Assembly (NCBI RefSeq): GCF_003473485.1
Contig: NC_053042.1
Coordinates: 42,629,262-42,693,261, forward strand
Direction: 5' to 3'
Source of the DNA: Medicago truncatula
Lineage: Eukaryota > Streptophyta > Magnoliopsida > Fabales > Fabaceae
DNA length: 64,000 nt
Of this stretch, positions 11,637 through 23,714 are shown piece by piece (the first letter of the stretch is position 1; each line of letters begins with the position of its first letter). A program made the translations under genes and the position numbers. The notes under the pieces were generated by a model. The model did not search any database. It saw nothing but the letters and a program-made list of their open reading frames with translations, and was not told the origin of the DNA.

Positions 11637-12183
11637 TACTCCCTCCTCTCAATTTAATTGTCACATTTGGATTGTTGGCAGCTCTAGAAGAAAGAAATTG
11701 TTAGTTTAGTTGATTTTAATGTGAAATGAAATTTGATAAATAAAAATATACTATGAATAGAAAAATATAATAATTGTTTCATTAGTATTTTAAAGATACA
11801 TTTATTTTGAGAAAGAGAAAAAATACAAAATAACAAAAAAGGATTTGTTAACTCTCTTGTTAACATGAAAAATAGGTAATCTGAAGTTCCACAAGTACCA
11901 AGTAACTACGTACCATTCATCTACTTGCGCCGTGAGAATAGCTCAGTTGGTAGGACAATGCATTATTATATGTAGGTGTCGGGGTTCAAATCCCAGACAC
12001 CTCACTTGTTCACCTTATAAAGTCAATTCTAACCACTAAGCTACCTGATAAAAACAAAATTGTTCCATCCAAAGATTAAACTCTTGTTATTCTAATCAAT
12101 TTTTCTCTTTCATAAAGCTTCTCAATCATTTAAGTTCAATTAGTTGGTTTAAAAGTGACAATTATTATGAGAGGAATGAAGTA
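11637..12183. mobile_element. Stowaway-like element split by a SINE
   Basis: The left end TACTCCCTCCTCTCAATTTA and the reverse complement of the right end, TACTTCATTCCTCTCATAAT, are matching Stowaway-type ends followed on both sides by a shared AATTGTCAC word. The interior is unusually long (547 bases) because a tRNA-derived SINE lies in it. It sits about 200 bases upstream of the WRKY start codon and is therefore part of its promoter region. Confidence 0.65.
11929..12057 (+). mobile_element. tRNA-derived SINE
   Basis: Contains an RNA polymerase III A box (TAGCTCAGTTGG, 11939-11950) and B box (GGTTCAAATCC, about 11983-11993) at tRNA-like spacing, but the flanks do not form a tRNA acceptor stem, and a non-tRNA tail follows (AATTCTAACCACTAAGC). 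This is the layout of plant tRNA-derived SINEs. It is nested in the Stowaway-like element. Confidence 0.7.
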
Positions 12184-12276
12184 TATACTCTCTATCCTAA
12201 ATTATAAGTCATGATTTTTTTTCCCCCAAATTATAAGTCATTGTATAGTACTAATGAGACATTAATGCTTTTTTTT

Positions 12277-12412
12277 GTCAAGTAGCCTAGTGGCTAGAAC
12301 TCACACAATTAAATGTGGAGAAGTGAGTGTTTGGGGTTCGAATATCGGCTCCTGCATAAAATATCCATTGTCTCTACCAATAATGAAGCTAAATTTATGG
12401 GGACTTAATGTT
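12277..12412 (+). mobile_element. tRNA-derived SINE
   Basis: A box TAGCCTAGTGGCT (12283-12295) and B box GGTTCGAATAT (12335-12345), followed by a non-tRNA body. The same kind of repeat recurs at 22400, 46670 and 61600 in this window. It lies just upstream of the Stowaway-like element and was probably inserted separately. Confidence 0.65.
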
Positions 12413-12413
12413 G

Positions 12414-15400
12414 TTTTTTCTAATATATCATTAACTATTTATTAATTTTTTTTATTATCTTGAATGGAGAATAATTTTGTAATACAACTCCTATTTTTTT
12501 TTCATACAAAATTTATTGTACCTTTTTAATTTGTGTGATATAATTTGTCAATAAAATTTTGTGTGATATAATATGGGACTAATGAAATAAAAGGTTATCA
12601 TGTACTCGAATCGGCATCTAATATCGCATTTCCTGATCTTTCAAAACAAAAACAAAAAACATAGTATTTCTTGTATTTTAAAGTGCATTTTTATTGAAAT
12701 AAAATTATATTTTTGCTTCTTAAAGAAAAATGAAATAAAAGAAAAGGTTGAGCCGGTGGCATTCATTGAATGCATAAGGAGGGAGAGAGTTGAGTCGATG
12801 CATTCATACGTGATGTTTGACTGCTTAACAGGTTTTGTGTGTGAACGGGGTTCCGCATACACTGCCACGTTCTGGATTCTAACGCCGTTTAATCAATTTT
12901 TCTTATTCAAATCAATATTTTAATTTATTTTATATTCTCAAAATGGCTTATTGAAATAGTTTTCGGTCGTGTGCATGTGAACCACAAAATCTGATCAATC
13001 CTTGGTCCACTTTCTTTTGTTTTCTTTCATTTTTTTGTTTTGTTTTTGTACTCGAAACTTTTGCAGCACGTATCAATTCGGTATTTCACCATGTTTTTTA
13101 AATAGAGAAATGCTGATAAGAAGTTTTTAAAAAAAATAAAAAATTAGAAAATGGTGCATTTGTTATCTTTAAATTTTAGAAAGTGATTTTTTTTTTACGT
13201 TGATTTTATCATTTATTTTCATTTTTAGTTTCTTTTTTGACAAGTGACATTAGGGCACTTGTCAATAAGATTTTTTTTGTTCTACGCGTGGCAAAATGGG
13301 TTACGTTGGTCGGATTGATCCGTTTAATGCATACCGGTTAAATTGAAATTTTAAATTCAGCCTTGTAAGTTAATGTCTCTTTTAATCCGTCGAAGAAATG
13401 GGATCACGGGGCAGTTCTCAAGTTGGTTTTAAAAATAAATTGTCGTTTTTATTGAGAAATTATGTGAATTCACATAATTTCTCTAATGAGATCTCACCAC
13501 TCAAAATGTTGTTTCTCAACTCAAGAATCTCACTCAAAGAAGTTTCCAATTTTCATAATAGTTTCCTCATTTGGTTTTCAAGATTACCCAAAGAAATGAT
13601 GAATGAAAAGCTTATATGGTACACAAATGCCGAAGAAAACGTGTTGTGTTTGCCCTGAATTGTATCGCGATTTGCAGTAAGTACACAATATGGTTGTTGC
13701 CGACTTGCTCAATCGCACCGCCTTATCCAATCGTGTCGCAATTTTTATGAATCAAAACATCATCCAGGCACCACCAATCTTGTCGCAATTCAGAACCTTC
13801 ATAGCAAAGTAATTTTGGGATGATGGTTTGAGGTTCTCATGTATACGGTAGTGATTTTCACCTTTGGATATACAACATATATACGACACCTTGTATTTAT
13901 CATTTAAAAAATTTAAATAGAACACTGTTCTTTTAAAAAAAAAATACATTTTTATTTTATTATGTGCCTCATTTCACTTATAGAGCCGAGTCTCTGATTT
14001 CGTAGAAACGACCCTGCATAAATGTATTAAAAAATAAATCATTTTACGATTAACTCACTTTTCACAATCGAACCAAACATACACAATATTATTTCATTAA
14101 TATTTTCAAAACTACTTGGTGCAGAAGTTATTGGTGTACGTCCTTTTTATGTGTCACCTATATATACGTACTAGGTCGATTATTTCCCAGAGCATTTTTT
14201 GTAATGATACAAAGCTTCTAGAGTTTCTTATTTACAAGATAAGATGAAAGACAATGCTCTGCAACCGCATTCACAGCCAAGAAGAAGCTTTTAAAATGTT
14301 TTGGCACTTGTACATCACAAGTCACAACCAATATTTGGCCTGGCATCGACTTTATTCGGACATTTTTTTTTCGAAAAAATGTAGCAGAAAATCTCACATA
14401 CAAGTAGGTATTAAAAAATTCGTGAATTATGAGTTAGAAATGTTCATATCGTTAACATCTTAGTTGTACTTACAAATTCTTCATACATGCGTTTCTACAT
14501 TTTTGAAGAAACTTAAAGGAAAATATATAGTGATACTGAAACAACCAAAAGAAAATCCAAAGTTTTGAAATAAAATTGTATGACGTACCATAACTGTTCT
14601 TATAAGAAATCTACATTTTAGATTCACGAAAAGTTAAGTTGTCGGTAAAACAAAAGGCAAGTTAATCTGCATGTGTGTTTGTTCACATTATAAATCACAA
14701 AAGGAGAAAAAGTGATGGGATTCATTCAACAAAAGCAAAGGATGTTCACAACACAAGCATGCAAAAGAATTTGGGAATCCTTTTACGTTCGTGCGTTTCT
14801 ATTTGCAAAGAACTGATCCAATTTTAGATTGCCGCAAAAGGATTGATGTACACTTTTTATTGGTGAGTGAGTGTGTTGAAGTTTTTTTTTTTTAACCGTA
14901 TCCTTTACATGCGCAATTACGGAAACTAATCAGTCAAGCCTGAGATTCAAATGGATTACAAACACACGCTTAAGAGTTTTAAAGTTGCTGCATCTTAAAG
15001 TTGAATTTAAACTGAGTACAGTTAGAAGAAATTTGTGTCATCTTATCTAAATGTTTTTGTTACGTTGAAATGAAGTCTGATCCAAACATTTAGGATTTTA
15101 TTTATTTTTTGACCAAGCATTTACGGAATAAAAGGTCCTCTACAAATTTTTTATTTTAAAATTAAGATGAAAAATGAACAATTTTGACCTGACACGTTTT
15201 TTTTTTTGGTAGTGTACTTGACACGTTTGCTTTTGTGGTCTATTTTAAAATTTTCAGTTTTACGGGATTTAGGGATGTTTTACATAAAATACTTAATAGA
15301 TTATTGCTAATATGTACATAGGGATATAAAAGTATCAATTTGTTGCTGTGATTGGGGGTTGCTTAACTTGCTTGTCAGATACGTTTGGGGAGCTCAATAA

Positions 15401-18134
15401 ATAGACAAAATAAAATAACTCATCAAACAAATAAAATAAGATAAAGTTATTAATAATACAAATAATATTTTATCTTGTCGTCTACATAAAATAGTTTTCA
15501 ACTAATTACTGCATCACTAAATTTGTAAATATGTACACCTCATATTTTTCTAACTTATTCAATATTTCATTCTATATTACTTTGTAAAAAATATATTAAT
15601 TTGGATTTGTGTATACGGTAACAAAGTAACCGCGTACGCATGTATTATTGCCGGCCTATAAAATGAAAATGAATGGTTTAATTGGCAGCATTAGATGTTT
15701 TCCATTGCCTCATGAATCATGATTTCATGTATATTTGATCCTAGATTTCTTACCCCACCTAACCGTTACTTTTGATCACTAATGACCCACTTGGTGTGTT
15801 GAGCTTTATCCTTTTCACGATCAACTTAAATAATCATATCTTCTCTCTCAATCTGTGGGAAGACCTTCTAGAAGATTGACATAATTTAAGGCATCATTTA
15901 GCTAAATCCAATTTGTGATGGTGTTGTGAAGCTTCTCGTTGTAGATTTTTTTTAAAAGTTCACTGTAGTAATCAACAGTGGTATATCATTATTTTAAATT
16001 AAGAATCTATTCAGCGTTTGAATGAGTTTGCGTGCGTAATATAAGGTCAATGTCTCCGGTCTTCAGCGCACAGAGATGGATTGGTACAAAAATATTGGTT
16101 GAGTTTCATACTAAGACAATTCTCATAATTAATTCTTTTTGAATAAAAATACTCTATAAAAGTTCTGTCCTTGCAAGCACACTTTAATTTGTATGAACAA
16201 TGCATATATACTCCCTCGGTTTTATATATAATGTTGCTTGTTGGTTTTGCATATTATATATTGCACAAATTTAATCTACATTATTTCTTACTTTATATGT
16301 TTCAAAAATAATTGATTATTTTCATATTGTAATTTTAATTTTTTTAATATATTTTACATGAAACCTATTATTTTACTGTGTTTGCGTAATATTAATATTA
16401 ATAAAAATATTATATTCTTAAAAAAGTAATTAAAAAATATATATTTTACATTTTGGTATCCAAAAACCGATCAAAATTAAACCGTATATAATTGAATCGG
16501 ATCAGTTTAAAATTTTTAATATAGTCATCCAAATCGAATTGAACCACATGTGATTATCCAATCAAACCGCACCGCGAGCACCCCTATTTACTTAGTACTA
16601 TGTATTCTCTTTAATCTCAAATATAAGCAACATAGGTGTGTTTGTTGATATTAAATATAAACAAAAAACATTATTCTTTAAAAATGCATTACTTTTTTTT
16701 TTATCAATTATAAAACATTAAATGATATATATATTTCTCACTCATATTCCCCCCCTCTCTCTATCATATTTCCCCTCGCTCCATCATTTCCCTCTCTCTT
16801 CTCTTTTCGCCCTGCCTTCTATATATTTTGGAGTTTCGGAGAATTGGATGCGACAATATGTCAATGTTCTACGGCCGTAAAAGAGGACGACACAACATCT
16901 CCATCTAAAAATTTAAGACGTTAAGATACAAATCGACTCTTTTATATTTACCTTTTTACAAACCAAATGAAAGCTAAGACATATTTATACCATAAATTTT
17001 GCTTCTACATATATTTATCAAAGAAAACTAATAATAGGATATATGTGGAGTCAGTGTACACTTTTTCGATTTTTCAATCATCATTAAACAACACCAACAT
17101 ATATATATACATAAAATAATATTTTCCTGAATAAATTATTGTTATTTTCTCTTTCAAAAAATATTATTTTTTTCATCCCCGAATTTTATATATTCATGTA
17201 ACTATTTAGTATGTGGAATCCAACCAACATAGCCCCACCGTTAACTGTCTCCTTCCAACAAGGGTGGGGGGAAAGTTTTTGTGTGCACGCAAAATTTCTG
17301 ACAAATTTCATAATTTTTAAAAAACGTTACATGAAATAATTGATTGAGTAATTATTTCGGTGGTACCCTTGTCATACATATACCTTTCAAGCATTCAGAT
17401 TTTGCTACAAGAAGCTGCAAACATGGAAAAAATAGTACATAGCATAAATGGTGAAAGAGGAGGAGCAACGCCAACCCATGACTTGGTGTTGGTGTAGTAC
17501 TATATGATTGATGATCGACTAGAAACTTTTTCTCTCTGTTTATCCCATCCTGTACTTTGTGATAATGCTGACATTTGTCCACAACTTTGTTGATTATGAT
17601 TAGTATATTCGCCGATTAAGATAGAGAAATTAATATATGTGTACGTACTACTCCATCATCACCCACATCAATTAATGAACTACTATGACATTTCATTGAG
17701 AAAATGCTCTAGGTGGTGTGATTTTACAGATCTATAACTCACAAATATTGATAAATCATTTTCATTGACTACGTACATGTTATTTTTATTTTTTTTACTA
17801 ATTTACTTGTTATCATTTCATGCGATTCTCATCAAAACAATTAAACTTAAGTGGTTGATGAGTTTTATCAATAAAGAATTATTCAAGAGAAATTTAACTT
17901 TGATTTTTGGATGGAGTAGATTCTGGCTATATTTAACCTATCTTCGAGCTGATTCTCCTGACTATCGGAGAATTAACATAAAAAAATAAATGTGATTTCC
18001 TCAAAATACATATAGAAATTAAAACCGTCTTTTTTTTGTTTTCCTAAACAAAAATCATATAGAAATCCTTTTTTTTTCCTACAAGGAAGACAAGTATTGG
18101 CCTAATTTGTAGAAGATTACTGTTTCGTTTTTCT
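12414..18134. other. Long AT-rich intergenic region, no gene seen
   Basis: Nearly 6 kb without a supportable gene. Short frames occur (for example 13398-13658 and 14218-14463, both strands) but none has a domain, a codon pattern or splice context I can support. Decayed Stowaway-type ends ('tactccctc'-like words) occur near 12186, 16207 and 16612. A minus-strand frame at 17352-17582 has a hydrophobic stretch but no known motif. Confidence 0.45.
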
Positions 18135-18510
18135 AAGGCTTGGTTTAGATGGAGGGGAAAAGATAGTTTTGTTGGGTGGAAAATATCGAGAGAAATTGAG
18201 AAATCATTCATATTTTTTGAAAGAATGTTTTTTTTAGAGAATGATAAACTAATGATAATGATTCATATATTTTTAATATTAAGAATATTATAACAATATG
18301 AATTAAATTTAAAAAATTCACATAAACCCTCCAAAAATCTCATTCAATACAACTTTTAGTTCCACAAATGAGGAGAGTTTTGTACTTATATATGAAGAAA
18401 AATTAACCCCCCAAAGCTCTCCTCTCTCAATGTCCTCTTTTCTTCCACTTGCTTATTCCTGTTTTTCAAAACATTCATTCCATTCCGTTTTAAACTCGCA
18501 AACAAAGCCT
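18135..18510. mobile_element. MITE, same family as 27649-28022
   Basis: Left end AAGGCTTGGTTTAGATGGAG and right end (reverse complement AGGCTTTGTTTGCGAGTTTA) are imperfect inverted repeats. The interior has the phrases 'ccctccaaa', 'caatac' and 'ccccaaagctc' in the same order as the repeat at 27649-28022 in the heme-protein gene, so the two are copies of one family. Non-coding. Confidence 0.6.
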
Positions 18511-19392
18511 AATGGTTTTATAGTATTTTTTCTCTCTCTAAATAAAAGTAGGGTAATGCTATCTAGGTGCCCCCGGGGCACTGGTTAAGAAGCAATAAAT
18601 TCATAGATTCTACTTATCTACCTTAATAAATTGAGAAATAATAAGTAACTAATTAAAATTAATAAAAGTTGTGATCAATATTCTCTAAAGGATGCAGTTT
18701 TGTTTTGAAGAGGATTTAATTACACATTTAATGAATTTGTATTTGATATCTTATTTGAATGTGTTTTATCTTTGGAATTGCTAATTTATTTTGGACTTTA
18801 AAATATCTTGTCTTTGTTTAATTATTTCAACAACTTTTAATTAAAAAAATGAAAGAAGACAATATGCTGAGTAAAATTCAAAGGATGAAAAAAAATGGTG
18901 CAAAAAAAAATTCACAGGAAAAAACAATACTGTTGTGAGGATGAGGAAAATTTATAAGAAGAATTAAAATAATATTATGTTTCTATTTTACAGGATATAA
19001 ATTGGTCAACTCTCAAAATTATATAATAGTTGTGCAACATGAAGAATGACAGACATAGGAATATTGATAGAGGTAAAAATCATGTGGTGATTAAATGAGC
19101 TAGTGCTATTTAATTGTTTGACCAACTATTTTTTTATTTTATTTTTTTGGTAAATAACCTATTAGTAGTATTTTTGTTAGGCGTTATATTATACTCCATT
19201 CGGTCCTTTTTATAAGAAACAAAATAATCAAATTTTTTAATCCTTTTTATAAGAAACTTTGACCAATTTTCAAATGTATTAGAAGTTAAATGTCATGTGT
19301 GTCCTTATTTAAGAGAATATTAAAAGTAAGTAAATTGTTGTAATCAAAATAATTAATATAGGGGCATTCATGCAACGGTACTCGTTTGTGAA
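18511..19392. other. Intergenic, no gene seen
   Basis: AT-rich. 'GGTGCCCCCGGGGCACTGG' near 18570 is a GC-rich near-palindrome set in very AT-rich DNA, typical of the end of a legume MITE, but I could not identify its other end. A Stowaway-like left half begins near 19195. Confidence 0.4.
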
Positions 19393-19530
19393 AATAATGA
19401 TTTTTTTTTTTGTTTTTGCACCGGTTTTCGACCCATCAAAGGTGGGCGATTAATCTGACTCGTGCGTAGAGGCATGTGCATTGACCAAACATTGTTACCC
19501 CTGGGAATCGAACCCGAACTCGATGATGAT
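19393..19530 (-). mobile_element. 5'-truncated tRNA-derived SINE
   Basis: On the minus strand a B box (GGGTTCGATTCCC) is followed by a conserved non-tRNA body and a 3' A-rich tail that appears as a T-run at 19401-19410 on the plus strand. No A box is found at the right distance, so the 5' end is missing or too diverged. Confidence 0.55.
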
Positions 19531-20099
19531 TGATAATAGTGACACTAATTTTAATACTATTTCCAGTTGCTATTATAAATTATTATTTTTTTAGATTTAT
19601 TCAATAATGTATTTAATTTATATTATAGTTTAAATGTATTAGTAATTCAATAAACCTAAAAAAAACTATTCTTTTTTGTTTATAATAATGCTTAGAAGAA
19701 GAGGAAATCCCTATTTTAAATATCCGTTTTAGAGGAATCACTTTTAGTGGTGTGACCCTACCAATTCTTACATGTTTTGAAAATTCAAATATTAAGAAAT
19801 TAATTAATCTAATCTCAAACAAAATTCACAACCTTATTATTAGGATATGCAATGAAAATTACTCTTCTGTTCTCTAAATAAGGCATTTGAATGTTACGTA
19901 GCGATTAGTTCAGGAGATAACTCATATCTAAGAGGTAATTTATGAATAAATAGTATGTGAATAGGAGCCCGGTCCCTAACATTTATTTTCCTTTATATAA
20001 TTATATCATATATTTTTTATAAATGATGGATAACACATGCATTAATTATGACGATTGACATCTCAGCTATCGCCGCCTCAGTCACCATAATATTATAAT

Positions 20100-20327
20100 C
20101 AGTGGCGGAGTCAGGATTATTGTAAAGCCCGGGCAAAAAAAAAATCAACACATTTATAGGGGTTTACATAAGAAATTGCAAGCAAATAATAAAAAAATCT
20201 AAAAAAATTGCCCAATTTATAGGGGTTTATATAAGAAATTCATAGGAATTTACATAAGAAATTGAAAAAAATTTGGGCCGGAGCCCGGGCGAGTGCCCGG
20301 GGTCGCCGGGCCATAGAACCGCCCATG
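20100..20327. mobile_element. hAT-type MITE
   Basis: Ends CAGTGGCGG and, inverted, CATGGGCGG; the subterminal GC-rich blocks (GCCCGGGC on both sides) pair with each other. Eight-base flanks ATTATAAT (20092-20099) and ATCATAAT (20328-20335) match at seven positions, the target-duplication length of hAT elements. The interior contains a direct repeat of the phrase 'ataggggttta'. Non-coding. Confidence 0.75.
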
Positions 20328-20848
20328 ATCATAATAGTATAAAATACACTTCCCTCAATAGAATGATATGTTACTTATAAAAAATCACACAAGATCAAAT
20401 TTGATGTCGCAAGTATGAAACTTTCATGATGACAATCATATTATATTATGAAATCTAAATACAAATTAAGATTAGCTTTAATTTAAAACACCAAAAAGCA
20501 TCCTAAAAAAAAATAATAATAAATAGTCTCTTGCAAAGGAGTAGAGATTTTGTTTTTTACGTGTTGCTTCTCTGATTTACATTTTAATTATAAGTTTAGC
20601 ATTTTGGCCAATGTTGGGGGTGGGAAAATGAAAGCACTTGGCTATGAAAAAGAAATGTTGTTGAGTTATAAAATAAAGAGAGTTACTTTTCCCACCCTAT
20701 TTCCTTCTCGCACGCCCTGCAAAATTTCCAAAAATACCCCTTGTTCGGATTATATAATCCGGACCCGATTGTTAGTGTTTCCGGAAAACGAAATCCGGAC
20801 CAGATGTTATGTGATTTTTTGTGTCTTTCTTAGATGTCAAGGGTCTCT

Positions 20849-20913
20849 GTTGACCGTTATATGAACCTCACACAAGCTGCAATGCAATTGCAGGATTCAT
20901 ATGAACGGTCAAC
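20849..20913. repeat. Long hairpin inside Mutator-like element
   Basis: The arms GTTGACCGTTATATGAA and TTCATATGAACGGTCAAC are complementary with one bulge, and the loop itself contains CTGCAATGCAATTGCAG, another palindrome. A third copy of the arm word (TATGAACGGTCAAT) recurs at 21533-21546. Which strand, if any, is transcribed is unknown; the minus-strand TATA box at 21020-21027 would drive transcription into it. Confidence 0.7.
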
Positions 20914-21394
20914 AATGACGATGACACCACCGACACCTCTAAAAAACTAAAAACATTTGAAGAAAACGGAAGAAAAGAGGTGAAGTGAAGAATGAAGGTA
21001 TTTGTTGAAGATGAAAGCCTATTTATAGCCTAAAACAAGTCATAGATCATTAATACATTCAATGAAAACGTGTTAGTGGTAGTAACCGTCCAAACCCACA
21101 TTAATGGCTCTCTTTCAAAAGAATCCAATGTTGAAGCTTTCCGGATTTTACATTCTGGAACGTCCTTAGCCCTACAAGAAGTACCAACTTTTCCCTCGTT
21201 CACTATTATCGCATTAATCCGGAAAATATACTCCGGAAAACAGATGTGCATTCCGGATTTTATATTCCGGAATGCATCAGTCATGGCCGGAATGCACCAC
21301 ACGTTTTTGTCGGTGGTCAAGTCAAAAAAACGCGTTTTACCACGTTTTTTGACTGCATTTATGATCTCCTAACCGTTTTTGACTCACCCCTCCC

Positions 21395-21402
21395 TATAAA
21401 TA
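21395..21402 (+). promoter_or_regulatory. TATA box inside Mutator-like element
   Basis: TATAAATA in a GC-richer setting (CCTCCC before, GCCTTCC after), 71 bases before the small frame at 21473. A mirror-image TATA (minus strand) lies at 21020-21027. Together they resemble a divergent promoter captured or evolved within the element. Function is inferred only from the motif and spacing. Confidence 0.45.
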
Positions 21403-21472
21403 GCCTTCCAAACCCCACCATTTCTCACACCATCCCCTCCCACCCTCTCCTCCTATTCTTCCTTCTACAACG

Positions 21473-21586
21473 ATGGTTTTCCATCGTTGGCCTTTCATAG
21501 ATAAGGGCCTCGTGGAAAACTTTCAGGGTTTGTATGAACGGTCAATGAGGATGGAACTGCGCTGCAATGAAGTGCGGCTCATATGA
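21473..21586 (+). other. Small open frame of 37 codons in Mutator-like element
   Basis: Reads MVFHRWPFIDKGLVENFQGL then YERSMRMELRCNEVRLI and stop. I do not recognise it. It starts about 70 bases after a good TATA box, which is why it is listed although short. The ATG is in a small palindrome (GATGGTTTTCCATC). It may be a fragment of a gene or transposase exon captured by the element; a continuing splice form is possible because a GTAAG lies downstream (about 21630). Confidence 0.3.
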
Positions 21587-22110
21587 GGGTCATGCGGGTT
21601 AGTGTGGTTCTTAGCTTGGCCTGTCTGGGCGTAAGTTTGAGCACCCCTACCTCCTTCAGGGGCATTGTTCTCTTCTTCCCGCCCTCCTCTTCCCTCCTCC
21701 TCCGGTTGACCTCCAATAGGGAAACTACTGATATGTCCTATCACATAGCAGTGGTTAGACTCTTAGGAGATTAGAATTAGGCTCTTAGGAGATTAGAAAT
21801 AGATTTAGGATCTTATGTAATAAGCTTAAAAAGCTTGAAAATTATTGTAATGTATTTTTCATATATTAATAAAATGAGTTGTTTTATGTTTGTGTCTTTT
21901 TATTTCTGTTTTTTATTTTATTTGCATTTTATTTTACGATTTGTAAAGCTTAAAATTGTAAAAGTTATGGAAAAACACTATTTCAGATACATCTACAAAA
22001 TTCTAACAATGCAATCCGGAAAGCAAAATCCGGACCAGGGATAAAATTGGAAAAACAATAGGGCGCGCGAGGAAAGATATAGGGTGGAAAAAGTAAATCT
22101 CTAAAATAAA

Positions 22111-22399
22111 AAGGATGAAAGGCTGATGGGCTGAAGTCTTACAAATAGTTGAGCCCTCTTTGCGATTTGTACTATATATACTTTCTAGAAAACAAAGGTT
22201 TCTATATACACCTCCACATATAAAACAAAATTTTGGACTCCCTACGAACATGGGCTCTAGGCCGCCGCATCCCAACCTATGCCTTGGGACATCCCTGGTG
22301 AATAGCCTCATGAACAATAACACTTCAAATTGACAAACACAAACAGTTTTTTTTTTTTTTTTTTTTAACATTAAAGATAGAACATAATTCAACAATTAT
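22111..22399. other. Intergenic, no gene seen
   Basis: Short stretch between the Mutator-like element and the next SINE. A T19-type homopolymer at about 22349-22367 is the only clear feature. Confidence 0.4.
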
Positions 22400-22479
22400 A
22401 GTATGTAGTCAAATCCCTATGGACAATGCATAAAATATGCAAGGTCTGGGGTTCGAACTCTGACTACCACAAAAAATGC
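22400..22479 (+). mobile_element. SINE fragment
   Basis: A B box (GGTTCGAACTC) at about 22450 with the upstream phrase 'tccctatggacaatgca', a recurrent legume tRNA-derived repeat. The A box is not convincing, so this may be partial. Confidence 0.45.
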
Positions 22480-22482
22480 AAA

Positions 22483-22847
22483 TTCTATGGTACACCTAAA
22501 AATTTGAGTGTACCAGTACACTAATTGGCTAAATTAATAATTAAATAAGTTGTTTTTTTTAAGAAAAATAATTACTGTTTATCATTGACAATTATAATAA
22601 TTAAATCTTATTTATCAAAAGCTTCAACGAAATAAAATTTATTTTTTTTTTAATTTTTATTACTCATAATAAAGAATATTGATTATTTTTTATGAGAAAA
22701 TGTTTAAAATTCAATATGATTCTTATAAACAATGAAATGATGTTTTCTAAAATATAAATATTGACAAATAACTTTTTATTTCATAAAATGATCGTTAATT
22801 TATAAATTTATTGAACGAGAGCACCTTTATGAGGTGTACTGTAAAAG
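22483..22847. mobile_element. Probable MITE with 'ggtacacct' ends
   Basis: TGGTACACCTAAAAATTTGA at the left and, inverted, CAGTACACCTCATAAAGGTG at the right share a nine-base core. The interior is very AT-rich and non-coding. It begins within or right after the SINE fragment. Confidence 0.4.
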
Positions 22848-23019
22848 TTTAAAAAAAAAAAATCCCTTCAACCTCAAAGATTTGCTTAAAACAATCGCAC
22901 ATACTTAAAACAATTAAACTATAGTTTGTTAAACACTTCTGGCCTAGTATGGTCAACCCTTTTGAGAACTCACGCCACTACCGGGCAGATTACAGTTTTT
23001 ACAAAGTTCTTTAAAATAG

Positions 23020-23450
23020 TGTTTACTTGGTCTTTCTAAAACAATTCTTCTAACAATGGTCATTCAAATGTTTTTTATTAGATTTTTTTCTTTGTTTTTA
23101 AATCAACTCATGCGTACATTTTAAATTTTTAAATGACTTTTCGCAAGCATGTTTATAACATATAAAGTATCTCTTCCACGAAAATTAAGAATTTTTTTTA
23201 TTATCACAAGATGAATTAAATATGAATTTTTAAGAACCAAAATCATAAAAGTTCATATCTAATTCACCTCTTGTTAAAAAAAAAATTATGGGAGAAATTT
23301 TTATAATGTACTAAACATAATTCCAAAAAAAAGTTCAGAATTTTGAAGGATACCCATGTCGTAAAAGCAAGGACACAAAATGTTGGTCGAAAACATTTGA
23401 ATGACCATTATTTGAAGAACTTTTTTAAAGGAACTAAAAAACAAAATATG
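23020..23450. repeat. Fold-back repeat
   Basis: The arm at 23039-23074 (centred on AATGGTCATTCAAATGTTTT) is the reverse complement of 23390-23430 with few differences, and an inner pair ('ttttattatcacaagatgaatt' type words against 'aattcacctcttgttaaaaa') also pairs. The whole could fold into a stem of over 150 bases. A decayed MITE is the simplest explanation; exact ends are not defined. Confidence 0.5.
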
Positions 23451-23714
23451 TATATTTATTGGGATAAACATTTTGATTAACCCTTTAAAATACAAAGGTT
23501 TACTCTCAAAGAGAGGATATAAAAATAATTTCAAATACAATTGGAAATAACTTTCAAACGAAAGGATTTAGGTATTCACTTTCGTTCAATGTTTCCTAGA
23601 CTTCTCTCTTTTTTATATCTTGCATTTAAGATATTTGAACTTGAAATACAATAGTGCCTAAAATGGTGATGAGATTTCTCTATATTTTTTAGTCTTCTTG
23701 TGTGATAGAGTGAC

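Larger units (their letters stand above)
20669..22110. mobile_element. Mutator-like non-autonomous element with 9-base target duplication
   Basis: TAAAATAAA occurs at 20669-20677 and 22102-22110, directly outside inverted ends GAGAGTTACTTTTCCCACCC and GAGATTTACTTTTTCCACCC; a further 'cgCGCGCCCT' block continues the inverted repeat for about 50 bases. A 9-base duplication with long terminal inverted repeats is the Mutator signature. The body has no transposase. It carries many copies of TCCGGATT-type words, two divergently oriented TATA boxes (21020-21027 minus, 21395-21402 plus), a long hairpin at 20849-20913 and a small frame at 21473-21586. A sister element lies at 45387-46229. Confidence 0.82.

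Noticed and set aside
11929-12057. Functional tRNA gene
   Set aside because: A and B boxes are present but the ends do not pair as an acceptor stem and no clear anticodon arm forms. A SINE fits better.
17352-17582. Minus-strand 76-codon frame with a hydrophobic stretch, possible small secreted peptide
   Set aside because: The hydrophobic part is in the middle, not at the start, and no conserved peptide motif (CLE, CEP, GOLVEN, NCR cysteine pattern) is present. No promoter or splice context supports it.
22349-22367. T-run as the tail of a processed gene on the minus strand
   Set aside because: No cDNA-like coding sequence or SINE/LINE body adjoins it in the required orientation.
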